64,000 bases of DNA from Blasia pusilla (GCA_050084515.1 CM114272.1:7874001-7938000); one strand, 5' to 3'. Shown: positions 23,170-36,840, numbered from the stretch's first letter. The notes: a model not told the origin generated them from the letters alone. Numbers and translations are program-made.

Positions 23170-24119
23170 GATATTATGTTTTCTCTGTCACAGATCCTAC
23201 ACTCCCTGTCACAGAATAATCACCATGTCTCAGCCAAAGTCTCCAAAGTCGAAAGAACCACGATACTTTAGATGCCAAAACTACACGACTCCTCAAGTCA
23301 TGCTTACGTGAGAAGAAAATATCAATGTAATTACCACAAACCTCCAAGTATAGTTGGGTCCCTAGGCTTCTATCATGGCGAACATCCATTCTCTCAAACA
23401 TATCCTGCAAACAAGCTTGCACTCTCTTTGAAGCAATTCGTTGAGGCCCAGCCCAATTTTTCCTATCAGTCCTATTCACATCATCCCACTTCAAGCCATG
23501 CTCGTGAATTTTGTAGTGGTTATAGACATTTGTCACTTATGACAGAGATGCATGTTGATTTCCAAGGATACAAGTAGTTGAGCATCTATCTAATGGATTA
23601 ATTGCTTTCTTCCCATTGTGAGGTGCATCTTGGTCTCCAAAGCCATACAGATCACCATTAGGAAGAATAGAGACAGAATATTGCCATCCTTCCCACCCCA
23701 CACTATACCTATGTGTGATAGAGTTAACACCCCTAAAATCCTCCATCATTAGTTTTCTACGACGAGCATCCCCGTCACTGGCATGTCCTAAAAACGGTCC
23801 GATATCAAGCCGACAATACTCATCCCACATTTCTTTCAGCTGCACCCACTGTTGTCTCACCCACTCTGCAGTGAACTTATTACACGTGGTAGTAACACAA
23901 ATGGCCAATTTAGGCATAGATTCATGAAGAGGATTTACAATGACAACTCTTGCATACATGCCTTTACAATAATCTTGGAAAGTACTTACAATCTTGTGGT
24001 AGCCCTCATCACCCTCACCGACTAGTACTTCCATTCCATATGAACATTGGTGTGCCTCTTTGGGCCCACAAAACCCAATAAGGATATCATACTTGGCCTC
24101 CCATATGTCAGCCATGACT
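23170..24119 (-). pseudogene. DDE-type transposase-like gene, catalytic core exon
   Basis: The exon opens at 24119 after an acceptor (CATTAAAG|AGTC), which exactly continues the reading frame of the exon before it. It encodes YDILIGFCGPKE, then HASDGDARRRKLM (about 23755-23785), where the aspartates of SDGD are the likely second acidic catalytic site. After one in-frame TAA (23537-23539) it continues through NYIDIFFSRKHDLRSRVVLA and WFFRLWRLWLRHGDY. This order (AEDxT, GFCG, SDGDxRRxKLM, RVVLASKV, SD-CEIFFSKVGG) is what I expect for a large eukaryotic DDE transposase family. I cannot name the superfamily with confidence. Confidence 0.65.
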
Positions 24120-24224
24120 CTTTAATGTTAGGTTGTATTCACAAGGAAAAAATTGCTCAAAGGCTTATAATTTGTTGTATTGAATCTCGCTTATAATTTT
24201 TTGTATTGAATCTCAAACACTCAC

Positions 24225-26347
24225 CTGGGCCTCTCCTTAATCCTTGTTTTATCCTCTGCAAATATTACTGGGACATCTCCTTCAATTCCAAGAGTTTGCT
24301 TTGATGCAGAAAAAATTCTGCCAACCTCCACGAATATCTCTTTGCGTAATCCAGCTCTGAAGGGTGGTAACTTGGCTCTATCTCGCTTTAATGTTTTTAG
24401 ACTTGGACCACCTAAGTTCTTCTGAAAGCAGTGGGCCACTTGCCTACCACCAAATTGTAGCATTGCTTGGGCTATGGCTTTGGTTCTCTTACCGTACCTA
24501 AAACCCTTGGCAGCCCTGGTTAGATTTCTAGCAACATCTGTCATGAAATCCCATAACCCTTCTTTGCCACCAAATGCTCCAGTCCTATGCCCATTCACTA
24601 TATTCCTAAGGAAAAGTCTCAGATTCTTCCTATCTGTAGCTACTCCTAACAATTCCTCTAGCTTTCTCCGCCTAGTACTCAAGGCAGCTACTTTGGCAGC
24701 ATACTGTGATAGAAGCCATCGTTGCTTTCTGAATTTGGAAGTTAAATTTGCAACGTGCTTTCTGTGCTCTGTCTTGGTAAGACAATCCAACCGTATCCCC
24801 CCACTGGTATCTCTGGCTCCTCTTGGGACTAAAGCTTCTGCTTCCCTGTGCACCTGACCACGGAAATCATCCAATCGCTTTACTGACTCACATTTACTAC
24901 ATGTTAGGTTCATAAACCCGGCACTATTGTAAGACAACCTTTCACATTGCTTGTGTCTAAAACAACCATGAATGGTCACTATAGACTCTAGAGTAGGATT
25001 GTAAACGTGTGCACAATAGGTTAACTCACAATCCCACAAGGCCCCTCCCTCTTGATCATCAAGAACAGCCTTGACATCCATCCGATCTCCTCTCCACTTT
25101 ACCATTTCATCCCACAATCCCCATCAAAGCAAACTTAGTCCTAGATCTATTGCTGGATCTGACCCAACTTTCCCTGAAGAGCTCCCAACGTTGGACTTAT
25201 CTCCAGTAAAGAACCTCAGGATTGATCCCTGTGATGGGTGTTGATCCCTAGTATCTGCTTTCCTTGGTCTTCCTCTCTTCCCAGACCTCAATGCAATCTC
25301 CACAGAAGCCTCCTTGACCTCAGAGGCATCCAAGTGATCCCGGCTAACCAAGTGTTGTCTCAAATTATGATCCAAATTCAGTTTCTTTGGGCACAAGTCT
25401 GTATGCAACTTTCCACAGACCCCACAGCTGACCTTAAATAGATATGACATATTGGCATACTAAGGATCTGTGGGAGATGGTATCACCAAGAACACCTCCC
25501 TATCACCCCTAACATCCTCATTCAATTGGGAGACAATCTCTAGTCCTCTAGAGATGGCCTCACCATGATCAAAATGAGGTCTGTGAACAAAATCACTAGG
25601 CTCCATCAATGATGTAGGCAATTTTCTTCTCTTACAAAAACTATCCTTGTGTTTCGGGTTAACTAGATGCTTTGTCCTAAAGTTGCTAAAGCAATTTGCA
25701 ATAGCTTTCACATTTTGGGAATTCTCTGCATTCCCATAGTTCACTCTACACTCCAAACACTCTAGGTGTCCTCTGACATCTGTTCCATCATCCCATGTCC
25801 TCACCCTCCAATTGTGGTCTTTGTATCCATTCTTCTCAACCCACTTCCCTAATCTGATGAACTCATCATTCCAGCATTTTGCAGCTAGATCTGCCATCAA
25901 CATTGACTCAAACGAAGCCCGAACAGAACCTTGGTTTGAGATATCAATTGAACCCACCGGATGTGCCTTAATTTCAGTATGGTTCTGAGACACAGGAGCT
26001 GAACCTGCTACAGTCTCGGCTAGAGTAGACACGGTGGTTGCAGAAGACTGAGAGGACACTTGCGTTGTCTTCCCACAAGGGCCTACATGTAATTGTTGAA
26101 TGACACCTACTATACCATCCAATTCCATCAGCAGAATTACCTTCTCTGCATTCCGATGCGTTCTACCAGGGAGCCTGAAGTCCCAAAAATCAAAATCAAA
26201 TTCCACAATTGCAGAACATTTCAGACGCACATCTGCTAGTGTCTGCCCATCTAAGTAACCTAAGACACAAATAGGCTCATCATTCTCTCCTTCACCCCTC
26301 TTTTCAACCAATCTGATACTAGCTCTAGTACAGGTCAACATTGGAAA
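24225..26347 (-). pseudogene. DDE-type transposase-like gene, DNA-binding half
   Basis: A single reading frame of about 2.1 kb is broken only by TAG (25460-25462) and TGA (25124-25126). In order it encodes: a variable leader; a BED/C2H2-like finger (HLECLECRVNYG ... NFRTKHLVNPKHKDSF, about 25630-25745); a second finger of the same build (CGVCGKLHTDLCP ... NLRQHLVSRDHLD, about 25330-25425); an AT-hook-like KRGRPRKA (25256-25279); a PCNA-interaction-like QGSILRFF (25208-25231); a cysteine-rich segment (HGCFRHKQC ... LTCSKCESVKR); a basic coiled region; and VPVIFAEDKTRIKERP, whose aspartate is the likely first catalytic acid. The exon ends in a near-consensus donor (CCCAG|GTGAGT) at 24225; the 105-nt intron that follows preserves frame. 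Confidence 0.65.
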
Positions 26348-26630
26348 CTATGGGGATACACACAGGAACCTGTTATACAAACCACAACAGAGAATACAAC
26401 ACCACAGATCAGATCCAAAGCAATTCTTTGCGAGAGGTTATAGCATTTTGGACGCCATAGGAGTATACAAATTGATGTCACCTCCTTAATTTAAGATATT
26501 GCGTTTAAAGCCACGACGGGGCAAATATTTTCTTCTAAATCCTCAATCCTAAATCGCAAAATCTAGTGGCCAAACTTGCTAAATCAATTGACGTTAAAGT
26601 CTCTCTTGCATCTATTACACGAATATAGGT

Positions 26631-27356
26631 TTAATCCCGAGTAGGTACAGACTGGCCCTCTATAATTATATGACGACGGCAATACACAAGTCGCCACTCA
26701 CCAAAATTCCACTTGCCATTAACATCACAACCTTTATGCAGGTGTCTCTTGCCTCATGGGGTTTGATCATAACACCAAGCAGGGGGGCATCTACGACACT
26801 GCACTAAGTCATATATACCCGCCTGATATATCTTGCACGCATCACAATAGTGACGCGAATAGATGAGTGCATCAGGAGCAACAAGAGGGCTTTGCATTGT
26901 GTGAGCCTCGAGGTGAGCCTTCGAGAGTCCTCCGACAAGCAAGCGGGTCTTCACACATCCCAGGTGATAAAAGGAATAACAATCCGGGTGATCACACTTG
27001 ATGAGTCGTGTCTCAAACTCAGTATGCCCAACAATACGACCAACCAGCCCACAAGAGAAACAAATGGCTTTGTCATCAACACATAGGTCACATACCCAAG
27101 GTCCACTCCAATCGTGATTTCCAGGCAGCACAACAGGGATGCACGTCTTACCCTTGCCACTATCTGGGTTGGTGGGCATGCCATCTCCAATCCAATGAAA
27201 ATGGTGATCACAAGCACCATCACAAAATATAACTTCAACTCCCTCATCACAAGAAAAGCAGCATGGGGGATCCATCCGGTGATGCTCAGCATATGAGTAC
27301 TGATCTAATAGGGGAACATTCGCCATTGTGTATGTGTGTACGCAATTCTTACCCAC
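26631..27356 (-). pseudogene. EDM2-like PHD-finger array
   Basis: The frame opens with CCFSCDEGVEVIFCDGACDHHFH, then PWVCDLCVDDKAICFSCGLVG, IKCDHPDCYSFYHLGCV, and YCDACKIYQAGIYDLVQCRRCPPAWC. After one in-frame TGA (26754-26756) it continues with GEWRLVYCRRHIIIEG and PTRD to a TAA at 26631. Series of Cys/His pairs in this order, finishing in CRRCP and a YC-x-x-H segment, are typical of the extended PHD region of plant EDM2-type chromatin proteins, which bind histone tails. It lies 280 bp upstream of the DDE gene on the same strand, with an acceptor (CCCATAG) at the start of that gene. It may be the first large exon of the same transposon gene or a captured host fragment. Confidence 0.6.
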
Positions 27357-27414
27357 AACAGAGAACAGTCACCCACGATGACTCTCTATGATGCGCAAAA
27401 GGACCAGCAATCCA

Positions 27415-27618
27415 CTAGTTGTCAAATCCAATGCCCTCCAATAGGGCAATCACTTCCCTATGGTCTCCTTCAATACAACTTGCACAAATAGAACGCCAGC
27501 ATGTGCAATCAGATTTATGCTGACAAGTTTTGGTAACACCAAAAATTTTCAACACATTCACTAGCCTATATGCACAAACCCGGTTTAGTAACACACCAGA
27601 ATTGTTCACCACATTCAA
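27415..27618 (-). CDS. small Cys-rich frame upstream of the PHD array
   Basis: This 67-codon frame contains CQHKSDCTCWRSICASCIEGDHRE. It has five closely spaced cysteines plus a histidine, and lies 60 bp upstream of the PHD frame on the same strand. It may be a further zinc-binding exon of the same gene. No family is recognised, and chance cannot be ruled out. Confidence 0.25.
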   Translation of the reverse strand: MNVVNNSGVLLNRVCAYRLVNVLKIFGVTKTCQHKSDCTCWRSICASCIEGDHREVIALLEGIGFDN

Positions 27619-27619
27619 A

Positions 27620-30181
<2,562 letters not shown>

Positions 30182-30632
30182 TGATGCTCGTGCCGCATAG
30201 CTCCTAAGATGCAAGTGGGGAAGGCAATTTAGCTACTGAGGCGAGATAGCTTATGTATGTCAGTGTGACAAAGTGACTATGGATTGTTGCTGGAGTGCCT
30301 AATAGTGGAGGTGAATCTTTGTGGATTGTTGCCGATTTACCCCTCGCCAGACTGGGAGTCTGATCAAGGCGACAGATGTGGTGGGTTTCATGACTTCCAA
30401 AGCATAGCAAAAATAGATGAAGACAAGGTTAGTGGACATCGAGGGCGGAATAGAGTTGGATAACATTATGGAATATATCCGCGATGCTAACAAAAAAGTT
30501 TTCAAGCAGGCGGTTGTAAGGGTGGAACTACGAGACCAAGAAAAAACAATGTACAACTCCTCCGCGGAGTTGATTTGGATGCTACCGACATGATTCTCAT
30601 CGGAGCTACTCTGATTGCGAGTACTACCTTTG

Positions 30633-30739
<107 letters not shown>

Positions 30740-30871
30740 GATCCATGTTTATTGCTGGAGTAATAGTGGGGAGGCGAAGATGGGAACTCCTTGGCTGTCA
30801 ATATGCCGACAATGGTTGTGATGGCGACGAATTGAATAAGTATTAAGGGAGTGGGGTTGAAATCAAATGAA

Positions 30872-30915
30872 TGAGTGGTGGGGTGGGATGGGGTGGGGTG
30901 GGGTGGGATGGATGG
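30872..30915 (+). repeat. GGGGT/GGGAT short tandem
   Basis: Repeats of GGGGT and GGGAT give several successive runs of three or four G on one strand, a pattern compatible with a G-quadruplex. Confidence 0.7.
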
Positions 30916-32820
30916 GTGATGTGTTTATTGTATTGAACCTACTAGTGAACAAGAGCAGAAGATTCAGCGCCGGCAAGAACTCCATTGGCTAGACTCGGGA
31001 ATCGGGGCGAGCTGTAAGGGGGCATACTCCACAATGCCACGCTAACACATAAAGATTGATAGAGTACGCCTTATGAGTAGCAATCGCCGCACTGCAAATG
31101 GTGATGAATTGCCTTAAAACACTATGACAACTCACAAAAAATCTCAACACAACAGAAATGAAAAGAAGTGTCTAACAGCTTTTCTGAAAAATGCACAAGT
31201 ATTCAACAAAACAAAGAACTCACAAGGGAGAAATTCACCAATGGAGTTGAGTCGGATACTTCCACTCGAATCAAGCTTAACCACACACCCTCCTTCTACT
31301 ATCACACACAAAGCCCTCCACAAAGCTCTCGAGAAAAATGAAGAGTCAGAGCGCAAAAGAGAGAGAGAGATTTCCCGCCTTTGGACGACGGCATGCTTGA
31401 ACGAAGCCCGCAGGTTTAGGCTTCTAACAACTTAGGGTTAACTTCATTTCCTCACATTTCCTTCTTAAGATCTCTGGTTACAATATCTTCTCCTGATTCC
31501 TGAAAAATCAAAACTTAAAAGGAACACCCATACATGGAAAAAAAATCGTAAACCCTAAATTTGGTATCATATTTTTTTCTGCCCCTTACTTCCTTGAACA
31601 ACTTCCATGTACAAACAGAGAATTAATTTTGCCCTATTTTTATTATAAGCGTTTCCTTATATTAAAAATACCCTTAAGTTCTTCCACAAAACTTTATAAG
31701 TCTTCCGCGAAATCGAATTTAAAAACCCTATACTTTTTCGTACGTGATGGGTCTCTTCCGTGGAAGTGAGACCCCCGAGCGAGCAAGATGCTAGTGTATA
31801 TTATAGAAGGAGGGTTGGGTGATTAGGATAATAGGATGCAAGTTTCACAATTTAACCTTTCAATATAAGACTTATGGCATTAATGGAATAAAAAACCGGG
31901 CACCCAATGAAATTCTTATGGAAGAAAAAGCTAAACTTGTCATTTTCTCGGAGAAACGTTCATCAACCGTCTACGTGTCGACCGTAAGCGGATGAAGCAA
32001 AAATATCCCTGGAAAAATTCACCTGACCCGTAAGAAGTCGGGGGAGAGCCGGATGCTTTCCAAGAATGCCCAAAGTCAAACCCAAGTGCCTGCCAAAAAT
32101 TAGATAGATGAAAAATACTAGTCGATCCTTGACTCGTTTTTAAGTTCATCTTAATTTAATTACCCTTAAGTCTCACACGCGTCAATAATAGAAAAGCCTT
32201 CAAGAGACAAGTGTCAAGTCTTAAGGAGGGTTTCTCTAATCCCATCCTCTCTTAATAATATAGATGATTTAATTAACCATTTATTTTTATTTTGCTTAAG
32301 AAAAAATTTAACCACTGGTGCCTTGCTATGAGCTCATTGGATGACCCATGTGTGAGGCTTCAAAATGAATCATATAGTTTGAGTCTCTTGAATTTATTTC
32401 GTCTTACATAAAGTTTTAAACTTTATTTAGGTTTTGTTAATTAATTTTAATAATTGAATGATTTAAAATGAAATTTAGATGTTGAAAAGATTAATAAGTG
32501 CATGGTGCATAAGCATTCTACTGGCCAAAATTAAGGCTAAACCAAATTTCCCCATTTGTTTATGCATTCCCTTTCTTTTTCTACTTTTTTTACTTTCTTT
32601 GACCTTGTTGAAAAGAATTCTATCTTATAATGCTCCAATTATTAGTGGGAGAGTAAGACTAAATAACGACATGATTTGATTTTTTCCCTTCATTCACATT
32701 AGATGGGAATAGAAAAAGAAAATGAATTTCAACCATCGATATCTGCATCAAAGAGTCCTACTGTAGTTAGAATGAAGACTTGACATCTAGACATGGGCCC
32801 TAAGTTGACAGGAGGAGTGC
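30916..32820. other. anonymous stretch
   Basis: No gene supported. The sequence becomes AT-rich after 31.5 kb. A 5' LTR for the gypsy element that starts near 32.8 kb would be expected here, but I find no match to the repeat at 36.0-36.8 kb. Confidence 0.4.
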
Positions 32821-32989
32821 GTCGCCAGGAACATCAGTTCCTTAGGACTTATAAAAGTTGTCTTGCATTTAGCATGTATGATTTGGGTACACTGAAGGGT
32901 CCTGGGATCCGCATTAAGTTGTCTTGTGATAATTCGATATTCCGATGACCCTATAGGTACAGTGATATGGAGAGAGCTTTGATTCAGAA

Positions 32990-33760
32990 TAAGAGCCGGG
33001 ACTTGGTTGGAGTAAGACTAGTAGAGATGTTGCATGGAGAGTATGCATATATCGTTGTCATGCTCGCCAAGAAGGATGTGCATGGCAATCAGACACATAT
33101 GCAGATGTGTGGATATTACTAGCCTATCACTTAGCAGACAAAGTCTGATAGGTATGCCATGCCCACCCCCAAGGAGATCTCTGATGCTATTGGGCATGCA
33201 AAGATCTTTAGTTCGTCAGATCTTCGAGTCGGATACCATCAATTGCCTATCAGATTGGAGGACATGCATAAGACGGTATTTTGGGGCATCAATCCTCACA
33301 GGAAGGATTGTTTGTATTGTTCTTACCGTTTGGGTTAAAGAACGCCCCGGAAAATTTTCAGAGGGTCATGGATAAGATCTTGGCATGTGTGGATTTTTCT
33401 AGGTGTTCTATTGAAGACATTGTAGTCTTTAGCACCACGGTTGAGGAGCATCAGTGACATTTGGAGGAGATGTTTTGACAATTGCAATTTCATAGGCTGA
33501 AGCTACATCCAGCCAAGTGCAAGTTCTTCTACGACCAAATTGAGTACCTAGGTCATACGATATACCCAAGTAGCCTTGGTATGCAGTAGACATAGGTAGA
33601 GGCTATCTCACACATTCCACACCCTACGGATGTGAGTGGAGTTCGCGCTTTCGTGGGATTGGCAAACTTCTATCGATAGTACACGCGTCAAGGGTTTAAG
33701 TTTAAGTTCAATTGCGAAGCCACTAACCTTGCTAACCAAGGTGGATTACAAGTAGCATTG
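32990..33760 (+). pseudogene. gypsy reverse transcriptase, inactive
   Basis: Recognisable blocks are RYAMPTPKEISDAIGHAKIF, DLRVGYHQLPI (first catalytic Asp present, about 33223-33256), KNAPENFQRVMDKILA, SIEDIVVFS (33406-33432) and HPAKCKFFYDQIEYLGHTI. The SIED box stands where gypsy RTs have YxDD, so both the tyrosine and one catalytic aspartate are changed. In addition there are stops in the thumb region (for example after EHQ and after the FYR of the connection segment). The enzyme would place reverse transcription of the element's RNA in cytoplasmic particles, but this copy cannot do so. Confidence 0.85.
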
Positions 33761-33803
33761 GGGGGATGAGAAGGAGAGAGCATTTCAACTACTCAAGGAT
33801 AGA

Positions 33804-34274
33804 TTGACATCCGTGCCCTTATTGAGGAGATCGATCAGGGGGCGTCCTTTCCAGTTGCATACAGATTGGAGCATGTTGGTGCTTGGAGTCGTGCTCACCC
33901 AACATAATGATGAGGATACAGAGTTTTTGGTGGCTTGCACTAGTCGCTCGAATAACGTTGTAGAGGCGAAATATAGCTTATATAAGGCTGTAGTATGGGT
34001 TGTCATGCATTTCAAGCGTTACTTACTTGGAAACGCCTTTATCATCATCACTGATTATCAACCATTGAAGTGGTTGATGGGGTCCGACAAGTTCACAGGG
34101 AAGCTTGTGAGGTGGGCTCTGTTGTTGCAGGAGTATGACTTCCAGGTGGTACATAGACCTAGGACGCTCAACCAAGATGTATATGGTTTGAACCGTAAGC
34201 CATGCCCGAGTCAAGGAGATGTGACTAAAGCTCGTTGCCATAGAGAGAGTGATGAGGAGTTGGTGCCAAGATAG
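33804..34274 (+). pseudogene. gypsy RNase H domain
   Basis: This 156-codon frame is the longest intact part of the element. It contains RPFQLHTDWSMLVLGVVLTQ (the first Asp of the RNase H site), VACTSRSNNVVEAKYSLYKA (the catalytic Glu position), FIIITDYQPLKWLMGSDKF (the third acidic residue) and RWALLLQEYDFQVVHRP. In a working element it degrades the RNA strand during cDNA synthesis. The final catalytic Asp usually found in the N-x-D-x-LSR end (here NQDVYGLNRKP) is still present as D. Confidence 0.85.
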
Positions 34275-34499
34275 CATGCGTTAGCCTATTTGGCTATGGA
34301 GAGCCACATTTTTCAGACTTCGATGGCAAGGTCTCATGGAGAGTCCCTAGATCCACAGGTCGGTGAGGAGACAAAAATTTGCCAAGATATTCATGAGGAT
34401 GGAGTATTCTTGGAGTATATGCGTACTGGCAGCGTTGCAAGCACAGTAGATGCTAGAGAACGAGATCAAATTCTACAACGTTCCAGATGGTTCTAGTGG

Positions 34500-35480
34500 G
34501 AGGAAACACATGTGTTGCGAGTTTGGGAGGATGGTAGAGTGCGCGTAGTGCGGTACTAGTACCTCATGCTTTTCAGAGAGCATGTTTGGTGCAGCATGCC
34601 CACGAGGAGTTGGGTCATCTTCGAGTGAAGCTGACGTATAGCTTGCTCTAGATATAGTATCGATGGCGACTCTCGCGAGGTATGCATATTGACGTTCAAT
34701 AGTTTGTTGCCAGATGCATAATGTGTGATCGAGTCTAGGCATCATTCAATGCTCTGACTCCTTACTTGCATCCACTACCGATCATGGGTTTAGGTTCTAG
34801 ATGGAGTTTGGATTTTGCAAGACCTTAACCATTGACGGAACGCCATAGTTGTTATATGTTGATAATGGTCGAGCACTTCTTGAAGTGGATAGAGTTGGTT
34901 GCATTGCTTGACAAAGTAAGTGAAGAAGTAGCATATGTCTTCCTAGATCAAGTATTGAGTCATTATGGTGCACTAGCTGAGGTGTTGACATACCGGTGTA
35001 CCAAGTTTCAGGCCTTGTGTGATCAAGCACTGATTGACTACCGTACCACTTCGCGAGATCATCTTGAGGCGGATGGACTAGCAAAGAGACTTGTGCATAT
35101 GGTGAGGAGAGGTTTACGTGAGTATGGCTTGTAGAGAGGTCATCTATAAGATTGGGACTTTCGGTTGTTGTGGTTGGCAATACATATTTAGTATCCTTAG
35201 CGTCTTTCTCATCTCATTTGTTGCTTTATGGCTCAGAGCGAGATTTACCAGCAGCCTTTCATTGAGATGCTGGTGAGATGTTGAACCTCGATGACTCTGA
35301 TGTATGGATGCGAGCATGTTCTCAGAGGGTTGAGTAATTTTAGAGAGTGATGCCCATGGCGTTTGAGAACTCGGCGATTGCACTGCATCGGGATACCTTG
35401 AGGTATACAACTATTTGGGAAGGTGGTTACCGAGTGACTATCCAAAGGTTTCATCAGGGAGACTATGTCTACTTGCAATA
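34500..35480 (+). pseudogene. gypsy integrase, inactive
   Basis: The zinc-binding end survives as VARCIMCDRV. The core has WSLDFARP (first Asp), CYMLIMVEHFLKWIELVAL, and VLTYRCTKFQ, where the second catalytic aspartate (normally LTDxGxEF) is tyrosine. The DDE glutamate region is missing or scrambled: the frame goes from the LTYRCTKF box straight to a DYRTTSRDHLEADGLAKRLV segment that normally lies further on. Multiple stops interrupt all frames. Confidence 0.8.
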
Positions 35481-35490
35481 GAAGGTATCC

Positions 35491-35815
35491 ATGACTTTGG
35501 ATGTGACTGCATGGCGCACTATCTTGAGAGTAAGTGAGGTTTTGCCATCTAGTGTTCTCTTATTGGAGGAACGCGACGATATGGTTTGGAAGGACCATGT
35601 GCGTAATTCTGCCCCATGTCACCTTCCTAACATTAACGATTCACTTGATCCAAGCTTAGTAGTAGTTCCTGCAAGCTTGCGTTGTATGTTGTGTGGTTTT
35701 GTTCATGGTCCAGCCATTATGCTAGTATGTGATGGATGTTTGAGAAGATGGCATATGGCATGTCTAACGCCACCTCTCACTAGGGTTCCTCAAGGACGAT
35801 AGATGTGCCCCAGAA
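35491..35815 (+). pseudogene. C-terminal PHD finger of the gypsy polyprotein
   Basis: After a typical pol tail (WKDHVRNSAPCHLPN) the frame encodes LRCMLCGFVHGPAIMLVCDG followed by CLRRWHMACLTPPLTRVPQGR (35683-35802), a TAG stop, and then MCPRS. The Cys-x2-Cys, Cys-x2-Cys, His-x2-Cys, Cys spacing is that of a PHD zinc finger. Only the last Cys is lost (CPRS), and the TAG stands where the conserved Trp (TGG) is expected. PHD fingers read histone H3 tails, so here the finger would tether the integration complex to chromatin, by analogy with the chromodomain of chromoviruses. That role is inference. Confidence 0.75.
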
Positions 35816-36010
35816 GTACATAGAGTGGATAGCAATAGATTTTGACTTGTGTCTGTGACATGGATGACAAGGAGGTGACTAACGATGGGACCACATAAGC
35901 ACTCGTATTTTTTCTCTTAGCATACTAGAGAAGTATGTAATCGTAGGTAGGGATAGATGGCTATCTAGAGTTAGAGGGACCTACCCACCAACTAGGGGAG
36001 CAATTGGAGA

Positions 36011-36840
36011 TATTTTGGTAATTTTTTTCTCGATGTTTGGATGTCATGAGTTAGCATAGGATCATGCGTATTTGTGTGTAGGTTCGGTGACAACAATGTA
36101 TGTTGGATAGCGATGTGTATGCGCATGACAAGTGTCATATTTATTATGATAGATCGGCAAGATCTAGTGGAGCGCCTTTGGAGATACTTAAGGATAGCCC
36201 CAAGAGGGCAAGGATGACCTACTGAGACCGCGGGTAATATGAGAGAGCAGGTTTCCCCTTCGTTTCGGCTCATTTGGAGCCATATTGAGAAACTTACTAT
36301 TTTGGGTAAGATTTAGTTTTTGATCTAGTTGAATCTCTACTTTGGGAAGTTTTTTTTAACCCGTTATAGCAGGTCAAGAGCCAAGGAGATGACCTACGAG
36401 CATAGGTTACAGTGGAGAGAGTTTGGGAGAGGGAAGGAGGTATACCTCCAAGAGAGAGAGCTTAAGAGCTCACTCTCTCTTTGTTGAGCCTATTCGCATG
36501 AGGTGGCGGAGCCATGGTCCTCCTCTCTTGTGTGTGTAACCCAAGCCTCTCATTAGGAGAGTGGGTTTGGTTTGACATGAGAGACAGAAAGAGAGTTGTC
36601 CACATTTGTGAGACCTTGTTGATGGAGAAATCTACTTGATTTATTGCATATATTTTGGTACTTCTTGTCTCAATGTTTGGATGTCATGAGTTAGCATGGG
36701 ATCCTGAGTGTTTGAGTGTATGTTCGGTAACAGTAATATATACGCACACGATATATGATCCATCAAGATAAGTGTATCTCCTAGGAGAAACCTTGAAGTC
36801 ATAATCGAGGTGTCTAAAACCCCAACTCCCATCATGTTTC
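36011..36840 (+). repeat. LTR-like repeat with a 640-bp direct duplication
   Basis: A segment starting with TATTTTGGTA at 36011 restarts with TATTTTGGTA at 36651 (the shared part covers about 110 bp, with TTTGGATGTCATGAGTTAGC in both). The middle contains GAGAGAGCAGGTTTC and AGGTCAAGAGCCAAGGAG. This same sequence recurs at 58.18-58.62 kb (plus strand) and, inverted, at 38.88-39.67 kb. Because it follows the gypsy pol closely, it is probably its 3' LTR or a fragment, although no matching 5' LTR was seen. Confidence 0.6.

Larger units (their letters stand above)
32830..35830 (+). mobile_element. Ty3/gypsy retrotransposon pol, dead copy
   Basis: The plus strand reads, with many stops and frame changes, through reverse transcriptase, RNase H, integrase and a C-terminal PHD finger, in Ty3/gypsy order. 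Gag and protease are not recognisable upstream. The sequence just before RT (LGTLKGPGIRIKLSCDN, then RYSDMERALIQ) is the usual lead-in. An LTR-like repeat begins 180 bp after the PHD finger. The details of each domain are given separately. Confidence 0.85.

Noticed and set aside
21660-26347. Kyakuja-Dileera-Zisupton (KDZ) transposase
   Set aside because: Cysteine clusters first suggested it, but the conserved blocks (AEDxT, GFCG, SDGDxRRxKLM, CEIFFSKVGG) are not the KDZ motifs I know, so I left the superfamily unnamed.
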